Below, piece after piece: positions 1 through 8,972 of a stretch of 64,000 bases of DNA. A program made the position numbers and the translations under genes. The stretch is taken from NCBI RefSeq assembly GCF_036067295.1, contig NZ_CP107954.1:5456001-5520000 (forward strand), read 5' to 3'. This stretch comes from Kribbella sp. NBC_00382 (GTDB lineage: Bacteria; Actinomycetota; Actinomycetes; Propionibacteriales; Kribbellaceae). The notes under the pieces were generated by a model. That model did not search any database. It saw nothing but the letters and a program-made list of their open reading frames with translations, and was not told the DNA's origin. Each line of letters opens with the position of its first letter. The stretch's first letter is position 1.

Positions 1-55
1 CGGCGCCCACCGTTGCCGGCGAACGACGCGATCGCCCGATCAGCCCCTTCCACCC

Positions 56-424
56 TCAGGATAGGGCCTGCGCGCCCACTTCCGGCCATCGGCCGTCGGC
101 GGCCCGCTCGTACGGGCGGACCTCGACGACGGCGTCCAGGTTCAGCGGACCGTACAGGTGCGGGAACGAGATGCCGATCGCGTCCAGATCCTCGTCGCAC
201 AGGGCCGACACCAGCAGCGAGGTGTCGATGACGAGCAGGCAGAGCGGCTCGGTCACATCGGCGTAGAAGGAGTTCGCGACCATCGCGACCTGGTCCGGGC
301 GGGAGCAGTGGATGAACGGCGCGCCGTCGTCGAGCGACTTGCCCCGGGTGGAGATCCGGTAGCTGCCGGCCGCGCGGGCCGCTTCCCACTCCGCGACGAA
401 GGCCAAATGCAGGATCAGAGCCAT
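56..424 (-). CDS. DUF952 domain-containing protein
   Basis: A 122-aa cytoplasmic protein. The central stretch FIHCSRPDQVAMVANSFY and the later HLYGPLNLDAVVEVRPY are typical of the DUF952 family, whose function is unknown. Length is normal for a single-domain member. The ATG at 424 (MALILHL) is preferred. The frame stays open upstream to 706, but that part has no family similarity and runs into the promoter region of the divergent hydrolase gene. It lies head-to-head with the secreted carbohydrate operon. Family call is firm; no reaction can be assigned. Confidence 0.8.
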   Translation of the reverse strand: MALILHLAFVAEWEAARAAGSYRISTRGKSLDDGAPFIHCSRPDQVAMVANSFYADVTEPLCLLVIDTSLLVSALCDEDLDAIGISFPHLYGPLNLDAVVEVRPYERAADGRWPEVGAQALS

Positions 425-473
425 GCGCCCGAGATTATCGGTGCGGCGCCGCGCGGGCCGGGAGCGGCGCGAG

Positions 474-524
474 TGGTTCCGGAACCAGTAGCCCCTTGAC
501 AGCACAGCGTGAGCACAGAAAGAT
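474..524 (+). promoter_or_regulatory. Candidate promoter and palindromic operator of the GH95-like operon
   Basis: A perfect 14-bp palindrome TGGTTCCGGAACCA (474-487) is followed by a consensus -35 TTGACA (496-501), a 17-nt spacer and a weak -10 AAAGAT (519-524). The palindrome just upstream of -35 suits an activator or repressor site. No regulator gene is adjacent, so the binding protein is unknown. Confidence 0.45.
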
Positions 525-533
525 CCGATGTCT

Positions 534-566
534 ACTGGTGATCCTCTCCGCCCCCAGGTCACCAGT
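534..566. promoter_or_regulatory. Inverted repeat in the 5' UTR of the GH95-like gene
   Basis: ACTGGTGA (534-541) and TCACCAGT (559-566) are perfect 8-bp inverted arms around a 17-nt spacer. They lie between the predicted transcription start and the ribosome-binding site. This could be a second operator or an mRNA hairpin. Confidence 0.35.
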
Positions 567-591
567 CCGCTCCATCTCCAGGAGAGATCCG

Positions 592-3456
592 ATGAACGAC
601 CTCCTGCGATCCCGCCTGCCTGAAAACCTGCCGAAGGTCCGCCCAAAGTCCCGTCCAAAACTCCTGCCCAGACTGCTGCTGGTGACAGCGGTCGTCGCAG
701 GATCACTGGTCACCAGCGGTCCGGCGACAGCACTACCAGCCGCCGGTACGACGGCCTGGCAGAACGGCTCCTTCGTCGTCGACCGGCCGAACCTGGTCCG
801 TCGCTCCGACATCATCCTCGGCCGCGCCAACCCGGCGCCGGCCGAATCACTGCCGCTGGGCAATGGCGCCCTCGGAGCGGCCGTCTGGTCCGCCGGCGGG
901 TTCACCGCCCAACTCAACCGCACCGACACCTTCCCCGACCGCAAGTCGCTCGGCCAGGTCGTCATCCCGGGCCTGTCCCGGATGACGAGCGCCGCCGACT
1001 TCACCGGCCGGCTCGACCTGTACGACGGGATGCTCCGCCAAAGTGGTGGCGGTATGACCCTGACCGCGTTCATCCGCGCGGACACCCAGCAAGTGGTCGT
1101 CGACGTCACCGGCGCCGACCCCAACGCGACTCAGACCGCCCAGGTCAAACTCTGGACCGGCCGCAACCCGACCGCGCGCGCATCCGGCGCGGTCGCCGCA
1201 CTCGCCGAGACCTGGGTCGACAACAATGGCGCCGGCGCCTCGGGCCGGACCTTCGGCTCGCTGGCCGGCGTGACGGCCGGCGGTCGCAACGTCGTCGGCT
1301 CGACTCCGAACAACCTCACCGCTCAGGTCGCCTTCCAGCCCAACACAGACGGCTCGTTCCGGGTCGTCGTCGCGGCACCCACGTGGACCGGCGGCGACTC
1401 GATCGCCACCACGAACGCAGTACTGAACGGCGCTGCCACCAGGCCCGCGAACGAAGTACGGGATGCGCATCTGCAGTGGTGGCACAACTACTGGAGCCAG
1501 GCCGGCCTGATCAAGATCAGCTCGGCCGACGGGACCGGTGACTATGTCGAGAACCTGCGAACGATCTTCCTGTACGCGAGCGCGGCCCAGAGCCGGGGCG
1601 TGCTGCCGGGATCGCAGGCCGGAGTCGCCGACCTGTTCACCTTCTCGCAGGACAAGCGCGACTGGTATCCGTCCGGCTACTGGTTCTGGAATCTCCGCAT
1701 GCAAGTCGCGGCGAATGCCTCGGCCGGGGTGCCGAATCTGAACGACCCGATGTTCCGCCTCTACCAGGACAACGTCGACGCGATCGCGTCCTGGACCTCC
1801 GCGCACATGCCCGGCCGAACGGGTCTGTGTGTACCGGAGACGATGCGCTTCAACGGCAACGGCACCTACAACGGCGGCACCGACAACTCGTCGTGCGACT
1901 CGACCATCACCCCGCAGTGGAACTCGCTCACCGTCACCACCGGAGCGGAGATCGGGTTGTGGGTCTGGGAGCACTACCGGATGACCGACGACCAGGCGTT
2001 CCTCCAGTCGCACTACTCGTTGATCAAGGGTGCGGCGCAGTTCCTGCTCTCGCACGCGACCACCGGTTCGGACGGCAAACTGCACACCAGGTCGAACGCG
2101 CACGAGACGCAGTGGGACGTCACCGATCCGACCACCGACATCGCCGCGATGACGGCCTTCTTCCCAGTCGCGGTGAAGGCCGCGCAGACCCTCAATGTCG
2201 ACTCGGCCCTGGTCAGCCAGCTCAATGCGGCGATCCCGAAGCTCCAGGCGCTTCCGCGCACGGACACCGCGACGCAGACCCAGCTGCTGACCCCGGCGAA
2301 CGATGCCAATGGCAACACCATGATCGGGCTCTCCACCCAGCCGACGGCGGCCCGGCACAACAGCGAGAACCTCGGCCTGGAAGCGGTCTGGCCGTTCAAC
2401 CTGATCGGCGACAGCGGGGCGCTGAACGCGGTCGGCCGGCGGACCTACACCTCGCGCAGCTACGTCAACGCCGCCGACTGGAGCTACGACGCGCTGCAGG
2501 CCGCCCGGCTCGGGATGCCGAGTGAGATGAAGACGGCACTGCTCGCGGCGATCAGGCAGTACCAGGTCTACCCGTCCGGGATGGCGAGCTTCACCGCCCA
2601 GCCGGCGCAAGAGCCTTACATCGAGCAGTCCGGCGTACTCGCGGCAACCGTGCCCGAGGCGCTGGCCCAGGACTACGACGGCGTACTGCGAATAGCCCCG
2701 TCCTGGCCCACGGACTGGTCCGGCGAAGGAACAGTTGCCATCGGCCACAAATCGCGCGTCCACGTCCAGATCGCCAACGGCAGCCCCACCACCGTCGCCA
2801 TCTCGTCAGGCGCGAATCAGCAACTCGTCGTCCGGAGCCCCTGGCCTGGCCAGAGTGTGACGGTGCTCGACGGTCAGACCCGCGCGACCGTGGTCGGTCC
2901 GCAGACCAACGCCACCTTCACGATCCCGGCGGTGTCGGGCAAGTCCTATCTGGTCGAGAAGACGGGGACAGCGGTACAGCCGTTCCAAGCCCTCACCGGT
3001 ACGCCGGCCACGGCCGCCCGCCGTTGGGACAGGGCGACCATCGGGTTGCCCAAGGCAACCTCGGGCGCCGGGACGATCAGCCTCAAGGCGCGGGCCAACG
3101 GCAAGTACGTGACAGCCGGCACCGGTACGCCGCTGATCGCCGACAGTACGACGAACGGCACGGCTCAGCAGTACGAGCTGACCGACCTCGGCGGCGGCAA
3201 CGTGTCGCTCCGGGCCAAGGCCAACAACCTCCTGGTGGCAGCGGACAACGCGGGCGCCGCGCCGTTGCTGGCCAAGAACCAGGCGGTCGGATCCTGGGAG
3301 ACCTTCCAGCTGATCCGCAACGGCGACGGCTCGGTCAGCTTTCGGGCCGCGGTCAACAACAAGCTCGTCTGCGCCGACAACGCCGGTACCGCCCCACTGA
3401 TCGCCAACAGAGATGCGATCGGCCCGTGGGAACAATTCGACTTGATCAACAACTGA
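592..3456 (+). CDS. Secreted GH95-like glycoside hydrolase with C-terminal fascin/ricin-like beta-trefoil
   Basis: A 954-aa exported protein. Residues 1 to about 45 form a long Arg-rich signal sequence with a hydrophobic core (LLPRLLLVTAVVAGSLVTSG) ending near ATALPA. The next block opens with PAPAESLPLGNGALGAAVW, the N-terminal signature of glycoside hydrolase family 95-like enzymes, followed by an (alpha/alpha)6 catalytic region. The C-terminal ~140 residues contain three related units (ISLKARANGKYV, VSLRAKANNLLV, VSFRAAVNNKLV), as in a fascin- or CBM13-type trefoil. The ATG at 592 has an AGGAGAG ribosome site. The dehydrogenase starts 14 nt downstream, so the genes are co-transcribed. Substrate unknown; fucosylated or galactosylated glycans are typical for the family. 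Confidence 0.75.
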   Translation: MNDLLRSRLPENLPKVRPKSRPKLLPRLLLVTAVVAGSLVTSGPATALPAAGTTAWQNGSFVVDRPNLVRRSDIILGRANPAPAESLPLGNGALGAAVWSAGGFTAQLNRTDTFPDRKSLGQVVIPGLSRMTSAADFTGRLDLYDGMLRQSGGGMTLTAFIRADTQQVVVDVTGADPNATQTAQVKLWTGRNPTARASGAVAALAETWVDNNGAGASGRTFGSLAGVTAGGRNVVGSTPNNLTAQVAFQPNTDGSFRVVVAAPTWTGGDSIATTNAVLNGAATRPANEVRDAHLQWWHNYWSQAGLIKISSADGTGDYVENLRTIFLYASAAQSRGVLPGSQAGVADLFTFSQDKRDWYPSGYWFWNLRMQVAANASAGVPNLNDPMFRLYQDNVDAIASWTSAHMPGRTGLCVPETMRFNGNGTYNGGTDNSSCDSTITPQWNSLTVTTGAEIGLWVWEHYRMTDDQAFLQSHYSLIKGAAQFLLSHATTGSDGKLHTRSNAHETQWDVTDPTTDIAAMTAFFPVAVKAAQTLNVDSALVSQLNAAIPKLQALPRTDTATQTQLLTPANDANGNTMIGLSTQPTAARHNSENLGLEAVWPFNLIGDSGALNAVGRRTYTSRSYVNAADWSYDALQAARLGMPSEMKTALLAAIRQYQVYPSGMASFTAQPAQEPYIEQSGVLAATVPEALAQDYDGVLRIAPSWPTDWSGEGTVAIGHKSRVHVQIANGSPTTVAISSGANQQLVVRSPWPGQSVTVLDGQTRATVVGPQTNATFTIPAVSGKSYLVEKTGTAVQPFQALTGTPATAARRWDRATIGLPKATSGAGTISLKARANGKYVTAGTGTPLIADSTTNGTAQQYELTDLGGGNVSLRAKANNLLVAADNAGAAPLLAKNQAVGSWETFQLIRNGDGSVSFRAAVNNKLVCADNAGTAPLIANRDAIGPWEQFDLINN

Positions 3457-3470
3457 GGAGTACCACCGAT

Positions 3471-6287
3471 ATGAAGAAGAAAGGCGTCCGGCGGCTCTCG
3501 TTGTTGATCACCGCCGCACTGACCGCAGCACTCGGCCTCAGCGTCCCGACAGCCCAGGCCGGATCCACCATCCCGCCCGGCGACTATCAGCAGGTATCAC
3601 TCGCGACCGGGTCGGGTGAGCTCGGCGAGGCGATGTCGCTCGCGATCCTGCCCGACCGCTCCGTCGTCCACACGGCCCGCGACGGAACAGTACGGATCAC
3701 CGACGCCGCCGGTACGACGACCGTCGCCGGCCGGCTCAACGTCTACACCCACGACGAGGAAGGCCTGCAAGGCGTCGCGGTCGACCCCAACTTCGCCACC
3801 AACCGCTTCGTCTACCTGTACTACTCACCGCGACTCTCCACCCCGGACGGTGACGCGCCGACCGACGGTACCCAGGCCGACTGGGACCGGTTCAAGGGCG
3901 AACTGCATCTGTCGAGGTTCATCCTGAAGACGGACAAGACCCTCGACCTGGCCAGCGAGAAGGTCGTGCTCGCGGTCCAGAACGACCGGGGCCAGTGCTG
4001 TCACGTCGGTGGCGATCTCGACTTCGATGCCGCTGGCAACCTTTATCTGACCACCGGCGACGACAGCAACCCGTTCCAGTCGGACAGCTACACGCCGATC
4101 GACGAGCGGACCACCCGCAACCCGCAGTTCGACGCGCAGCGGACCGCGGGCAACACGAACGACCTGCGCGGCAAGCTGCTCCGGATCAAGCCCCAGCCGG
4201 ACGGCAGCTACACGATCCCGAGCGGCAACCTGTTCCCGCCCGGCACCGCGCAGACCAGGCCGGAGATCTACGCGATGGGCTTCCGGAACCCGTTCCGGAT
4301 GAGCGTCGACAAGCCGACCGGCATCGTCTACCTCGGCGACTACGGCCCGGACGCCGGCGTCACCAACCCGAACCGCGGCCCGAACGGCCAGGTCGAGTTC
4401 GACCGGATCACCGCACCGGGCAACTACGGCTGGCCGTACTGCACGGGCACCAACACGAGCGTCGAGACCTACAACGACTTCCAGTTCCCGAGCGGCCCGT
4501 CCGGCGCGAAGTTCGACTGCGCCGGCGGCGTCACCAACAATTCGTTCCGCAACACCGGCCAGACCAAGCTGCTCCCGGCCAAGCCGGCCTGGATCCGGTA
4601 CGGCGGTGACGCGGGCACCCCGCCCGAGTTCGGCAACGGCGGCTCCGAGTCCCCGATGGGCGGCCCGGTCTACCGCTTCGACCCGAACCTCAACTCGGCG
4701 ACGAAGTTCCCCCAGTCGCTCGACGGCCGGTACTTCGCCGGCGAACTCGGCCGCCAGTGGATCAAAGCCATCGAGGTGACCTCGAGCGGAGGCGTCGGCG
4801 ACATCGGCGCTTTCCCGTGGACCGGCACCCAGGTGATGGACATGGCCTTCGGTCCGGAGGGAGCGCTCTACGTCCTCGACTACGGCACGGGCTCGAACAA
4901 CCAGGCCCTGTGGCGGATCGACTACAAGGGCAGCACCAACCGGAACCCGATCGCCAAAGCAGCCGGTACGCCGACCTCCGGCGGCCGACCGCTGACAGTG
5001 GCGTTCTCGTCGGCGGGGAGCTCGGACCCCGAGGGCGGCGCCTTGACGTATCGCTGGACCTTCGGCGACGGCGGTACGTCGACGCAGGCCAACCCGTCGT
5101 ACACGTACAACACGGCCGGCAACTTCACGGCGACGTTGACCGTGACCGATCCGGCCGGGCTGACGGGGTCGGCCAATGTCGCGATCAGCGTAGGCAACAC
5201 GGCTCCGTCGGTGACGTTGCAGACACCTACCGACGGGCAGTTGTTCTCCTTTGGCGACACCGTGCCGTTCCAGGTGAACGTGACGGATCCTGAGGACGGC
5301 ACGATCGACTGCAGCAAGGTGAAGGTCACTTACCTCCTCGGGCATGACGTGCACCAGCACCAGATCACCTCCAAGAACGGGTGCAGCGGGTCGATCGCAG
5401 TACCGATCGATGGTGAGCACGACCCGGCGGCCAACGTTTACGGCGTCTTCGACGCGGAGTACACGGACAACGGCGGGCTCGTCACGCACAGCGTGCGCAA
5501 GCTGCAGCCGCGCCACCGGCAGGCCGAGCACTTCAGTGCGCAGCAGGGCATTCAGCTCGCCGATCATGCTCCGGCAGAAGGCGGCAAGACAGTCGGGTAC
5601 GTCGACAACGGCGACTGGATCTCGTTCACGCCGTACGCGGTGAGCAACGCGACGTCGGTCAGCGCGCGGGTGTCCTCGGGTGGCATCGGCGGAACGATCG
5701 AGATCCGGGCCGGATCGGCGACCGGGACGTTGATGGGCACGATGACGGTCGCGCCGACAGGTGGCTGGGACACGTTCACCAACGTGTCGGTCAACCTGAG
5801 CAACAAGCCGGCTGGGACGACGAACCTGTTCTTCGTCTTCAAGGGGGCGACGGGGCAGGGCAACTTGTTCGACCTAGACGCCTTCACCTTCGCGACGTCG
5901 GGGTCTACCGGCACTACGGCGGAGGGGGAGGCGTTCACGTCGCAGTCCGGAGTACAGGTTGCCGCGCACAACGGTGCGAACGGTGGGCAGACGCTCGGCT
6001 TCATCGACAACGGTGACTGGGCGGGCTACTCGCAGGTGAGTACGGCCGGCAAGACCAGCTTCAGCGCGCGGATCTCGTCGGGTGGGCCGGGCGGCACCTT
6101 GCAGGTGCGGTCCGGTTCGCAGACGGGGACGTTGCTGGGGTCTGTCGCAGTACCGGCGACCGGTGGCTGGGAGAACTTCCAGACGGTCTCCACGGCGCTG
6201 ACCGGCAATGTCACCGGTCCGCTCTTCCTGAGCTTCACCGGCGGATCCGGGTCGCTCTTCGACGTCGACACCTTCACCATCTCGTGA
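3471..6287 (+). CDS. Secreted PQQ-type glucose/sorbosone dehydrogenase with PKD and two CBM6-like modules
   Basis: A 938-aa exported protein with a Sec-type signal (KKKGVRRLSLLITAALTAALG, then cleavage near TAQAG). Residues ~35-480 form a GSDH six-bladed propeller (HDEEGLQGVAVDPNF, GGDLDFDAAGNLYLTTGDD). A PKD domain follows (ALTYRWTFGDGGTSTQANPS, ~520-570), then a linker, then two CBM6-type lectin modules marked by VDNGDWISF and IDNGDWAGYSQV. Soluble dehydrogenases of this fold oxidise sugars, usually with PQQ. The binding modules suggest action on polymeric carbohydrate outside the cell. It is the second gene of a three-gene secreted operon, with an AGGAG ribosome site. Confidence 0.82.
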   Translation: MKKKGVRRLSLLITAALTAALGLSVPTAQAGSTIPPGDYQQVSLATGSGELGEAMSLAILPDRSVVHTARDGTVRITDAAGTTTVAGRLNVYTHDEEGLQGVAVDPNFATNRFVYLYYSPRLSTPDGDAPTDGTQADWDRFKGELHLSRFILKTDKTLDLASEKVVLAVQNDRGQCCHVGGDLDFDAAGNLYLTTGDDSNPFQSDSYTPIDERTTRNPQFDAQRTAGNTNDLRGKLLRIKPQPDGSYTIPSGNLFPPGTAQTRPEIYAMGFRNPFRMSVDKPTGIVYLGDYGPDAGVTNPNRGPNGQVEFDRITAPGNYGWPYCTGTNTSVETYNDFQFPSGPSGAKFDCAGGVTNNSFRNTGQTKLLPAKPAWIRYGGDAGTPPEFGNGGSESPMGGPVYRFDPNLNSATKFPQSLDGRYFAGELGRQWIKAIEVTSSGGVGDIGAFPWTGTQVMDMAFGPEGALYVLDYGTGSNNQALWRIDYKGSTNRNPIAKAAGTPTSGGRPLTVAFSSAGSSDPEGGALTYRWTFGDGGTSTQANPSYTYNTAGNFTATLTVTDPAGLTGSANVAISVGNTAPSVTLQTPTDGQLFSFGDTVPFQVNVTDPEDGTIDCSKVKVTYLLGHDVHQHQITSKNGCSGSIAVPIDGEHDPAANVYGVFDAEYTDNGGLVTHSVRKLQPRHRQAEHFSAQQGIQLADHAPAEGGKTVGYVDNGDWISFTPYAVSNATSVSARVSSGGIGGTIEIRAGSATGTLMGTMTVAPTGGWDTFTNVSVNLSNKPAGTTNLFFVFKGATGQGNLFDLDAFTFATSGSTGTTAEGEAFTSQSGVQVAAHNGANGGQTLGFIDNGDWAGYSQVSTAGKTSFSARISSGGPGGTLQVRSGSQTGTLLGSVAVPATGGWENFQTVSTALTGNVTGPLFLSFTGGSGSLFDVDTFTIS
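5922..6281 (+). repeat. Duplicated CBM6-coding segment, copy 1
   Basis: This last module of the dehydrogenase gene is nearly the same at nucleotide level as 7081-7440 in the next gene. The first ~42 nt (from gagggggaggcg to caggttgcc) are identical. The segments also share the codons for IDNGDWAGYSQV and the run into DTFTIS. Confidence 0.85.
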
Positions 6288-6300
6288 ACAGGACTCAACA

Positions 6301-7446
6301 ATGACTACTTTTACGCGTCGTGAAGGCCTGGTGGGCGGTGCGCTGCTCGCCGTCGGCGGAGCTCTCGGCTGGCAGCCGCTAACGGCTGCCGCAAGGGCTG
6401 CGGCTCCGTACCAGGTGCTCGTCTTCAGCAAGACGGCCGGCTTCCGGCATGACTCCATCCCGGCCGGCATCCAGGCGATCCGGGACCTGGGGGCCGCGAA
6501 CGGATTCACCGTCACGGCGACCGAGGACAGTGCCGTCTTCAATACCGCTCAGTTGGCGGCGTACAAGGCCGTCGTGTTCTTGAGTACGACCGGCGATATT
6601 CTGAATGCCGCGCAACAGACGGCGTTCGAGACGTACATCAACGGCGGCGGCGGGTACGTCGGGGTGCACGCGGCCGCCGACACGGAGTACGACTGGCCGT
6701 ACTACGGGACGCTGGTCGGCGCCTGGTTCCACAGTCACCCGGCGATCCAGCAGGTGACCGCCAGGGTCGAGGACCGCACGCATCTGTCGACCTCGCATCT
6801 GGGCACGACCTGGGTCCGTACGGACGAGCTGTACAACTACCGCACCAACCCCAGGCCGAACGTGCACGTGCTGATCAACCTCGACGAGTCCACCTACACC
6901 GGCGGCAACATGGGCGATCACCCGATCGCCTGGTACCACCCGCAAGGCTCGGGCCGTTCCTTCTACACCGGCTTCGGGCACACCATCGAGTCGTACTCCG
7001 ATCAGGCCTTCCGCAAACACCTGCTCGGCGGCATCCAATACGCCGCTGGTGTCGGAGCGACTCCACCGGTCACGTCGATCGAGGGGGAGGCGTTCACGTC
7101 GCAGTCCGGAGTACAGGTTGCCGGGCATGGGGGAGCGAGTGGTGGGCAGACGCTCGGCTACATCGACAACGGTGACTGGGCGGGCTATTCGCAGGTGAAC
7201 ACGAGCGGCAAAACCAGCTTCTCCGCGCGCATCTCGTCGGGCGGCGCCGGTGGCACGATCCGGATCCGCTCGGGCTCGGCAACGGGCACGGTTCTCGGCA
7301 CCGTCACGGTGCCGGTCACCGGCGGTTGGGACAACTTCCAGACCGTCTCCACCACGCTGACCGGGTCGGGCAGCGGTCCGCTGTTCCTGACCTTCAGCGG
7401 CGGTTCGGGCTCACTGTTCGACATCGACACCTTCACCATCAGTTAG
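6301..7446 (+). CDS. Secreted ThuA-domain protein with C-terminal CBM6-like module
   Basis: A 381-aa protein with a twin-arginine-like start (TFTRREGLVGGALLAVGGAL). Residues ~36-250 match the ThuA (trehalose utilisation) family of class I glutamine-amidotransferase-like fold: VLVFSKTAGFRHDSIPAG, GGGGYVGVHAAADTEYDWP and HPIAWYH. The last ~120 residues are a CBM6-type module almost identical to the one ending the preceding dehydrogenase. ThuA proteins often sit with sugar oxidoreductases, and the dehydrogenase lies 13 nt upstream. The ribosome site is weak (AGGA), consistent with coupling. Catalytic activity is unproven. Confidence 0.8.
   Translation: MTTFTRREGLVGGALLAVGGALGWQPLTAAARAAAPYQVLVFSKTAGFRHDSIPAGIQAIRDLGAANGFTVTATEDSAVFNTAQLAAYKAVVFLSTTGDILNAAQQTAFETYINGGGGYVGVHAAADTEYDWPYYGTLVGAWFHSHPAIQQVTARVEDRTHLSTSHLGTTWVRTDELYNYRTNPRPNVHVLINLDESTYTGGNMGDHPIAWYHPQGSGRSFYTGFGHTIESYSDQAFRKHLLGGIQYAAGVGATPPVTSIEGEAFTSQSGVQVAGHGGASGGQTLGYIDNGDWAGYSQVNTSGKTSFSARISSGGAGGTIRIRSGSATGTVLGTVTVPVTGGWDNFQTVSTTLTGSGSGPLFLTFSGGSGSLFDIDTFTIS
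7081..7440 (+). repeat. Duplicated CBM6-coding segment, copy 2
   Basis: This is the partner of 5922-6281 (offset 1159 bp). It encodes the terminal carbohydrate-binding module of the ThuA protein. The high nucleotide identity points to recent duplication or gene conversion. Confidence 0.85.
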
Positions 7447-7453
7447 CCGTCGT

Positions 7454-7490
7454 CAGCGCCCGGGGCCTTGCTCCGGGCGCTGATAGGTTT
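7454..7490 (+). terminator. Intrinsic terminator after the secreted carbohydrate operon
   Basis: CAGCGCCCGG (7454-7463) pairs perfectly with CCGGGCGCTG (7473-7482) across a 9-nt loop. The tail ATAGGTTT follows. It lies 8 nt after the stop of the ThuA gene and before the peptidase start. Confidence 0.7.
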
Positions 7491-7496
7491 TCGCGC

Positions 7497-8972
7497 ATGG
7501 CTACCCCTGAGCAGACTCCGGAGACCAAGCCGCCCGCGAAGGCCGAGCCGGTCGACGACTTGGTGAGCACGCAGCACACGCTGACGGCCGGGCGGCGGAA
7601 GCTGCAGTACACGGCGACCACCGGGCGGGTCGTGCTGCGGCAGGAGGTGGTGACGGACGGGAAGTCGGACGGGCATGTGCCCAAGGCCGAGGTGTTCCTG
7701 ACGGCGTACACGCTGGATGACGCCGATCCGGGGAGCCGGCCGGTGACGTTCGCGTTCAATGGTGGGCCGGGGTCGTCGAGCATCTGGCTGCATCTCGGGC
7801 TGCTCGGGCCGCGCCGGGTGGTCTCTGGCGACGCGGGCGAGCTCGCGCCACCGCCGTACGGGCTGGTGGACAACGCGGAGACCTTGCTCAAGGACAGCGA
7901 CCTCGTCTTCATCGATCCGGTGTCGACCGGCTACTCGCGGGCCGTCGAGGGGGAGAAGCCGGGGGACTACCACGGCTTCACCGCCGATCTGGAGTCCGTC
8001 GGTGAGGTGATCCGGCTGTGGACGTCGCGCAACGGACGCTGGATGTCGCCGAAGTTCCTGGCGGGGGAGTCGTACGGTACGACGCGCGCCGCCGGGCTGG
8101 CCGCGCATCTGCAGAACCGGCACGGGATGTACCTGAACGGGATCATGTTGATCTCGGCGGTACTGGAGTTCGGCACGCTTGAGTTCGGGCCGGGCAATGA
8201 CCTGCCGTACACGATGTTCTTGCCGTCGTACGCTGCTGCCGCGCACTATCACGGGTTGATCCCGGATCAGTCGCTGGAGGAAGTACTGGCCGACGCGGAG
8301 CGGTTCGCGGCCGGGCGGTATCCGAATGCGCTTGCTCAGGGCAACCGTGTGCCGGAGGACTACCGCGCTGAGGTGCTCGGCCGATTGGCGGCGCTGACCG
8401 GGCTGTCGGAGGATTACCTCGACCGGGTGAATCTGCGGGTCGAGCACACGCGGTTCTTCGCCGAACTGCTGCGGTCACGGCGTCAGGTTGTGGGGCGGCT
8501 GGACGCGCGGTTCACGGGCTGGGATCCGGACTCGGCCGGCGAGACCTCGACGGACGACCCGTCGTTCCGGGCGATCATCGGGCCGTACACGGCGGCGCTG
8601 AACCATTACCTGCGTGCGGAGCTCGAGTACCAGAACGATCTGCCGTACGAGTTCCTCAGCAGCCAGGCGGCGAAGGACTGGTCGTACAAGGAGTTCGAGA
8701 ACAACCACGTCAACGTCGCGGAGAAGCTGGCCGAGGCGATGCGGGCGAATCCGCACCTCAAGGTGCACGTCGCGTCGGGGTACTACGACTGCGCGACGCC
8801 GTACTTCGCCACCCGGTACACGCTCGGCCGGTTGCAGATCCCGGCAGAACTTCAGGACAACATCGAACTTTGCGACTACCCGGCGGGTCACATGATGTAC
8901 GTGCACGAACCGACCCGGCGGCAGCAGTCCAAGGATCTGGCCGCTTTCCTCAAGGGAGCCAGTAACCGATGA
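7497..8972 (+). CDS. S10-family serine carboxypeptidase-like peptidase
   Basis: A 491-aa alpha/beta-hydrolase peptidase. Family marks are FNGGPGSSS near residue 85, the nucleophile motif GESYG in FLAGESYGTTRAAG, the aspartate in SGYYDCATPY and the histidine in YPAGHMMYVH. These give an S10-type Ser-Asp-His triad. No signal peptide is visible, unlike vacuolar or secreted S10 enzymes, so it probably acts in the cytoplasm on peptide C-termini. The ATG at 7497 follows the terminator. The stop overlaps the next start (ATGA), so the nucleotidyltransferase is translationally coupled. Confidence 0.85.
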   Translation: MATPEQTPETKPPAKAEPVDDLVSTQHTLTAGRRKLQYTATTGRVVLRQEVVTDGKSDGHVPKAEVFLTAYTLDDADPGSRPVTFAFNGGPGSSSIWLHLGLLGPRRVVSGDAGELAPPPYGLVDNAETLLKDSDLVFIDPVSTGYSRAVEGEKPGDYHGFTADLESVGEVIRLWTSRNGRWMSPKFLAGESYGTTRAAGLAAHLQNRHGMYLNGIMLISAVLEFGTLEFGPGNDLPYTMFLPSYAAAAHYHGLIPDQSLEEVLADAERFAAGRYPNALAQGNRVPEDYRAEVLGRLAALTGLSEDYLDRVNLRVEHTRFFAELLRSRRQVVGRLDARFTGWDPDSAGETSTDDPSFRAIIGPYTAALNHYLRAELEYQNDLPYEFLSSQAAKDWSYKEFENNHVNVAEKLAEAMRANPHLKVHVASGYYDCATPYFATRYTLGRLQIPAELQDNIELCDYPAGHMMYVHEPTRRQQSKDLAAFLKGASNR

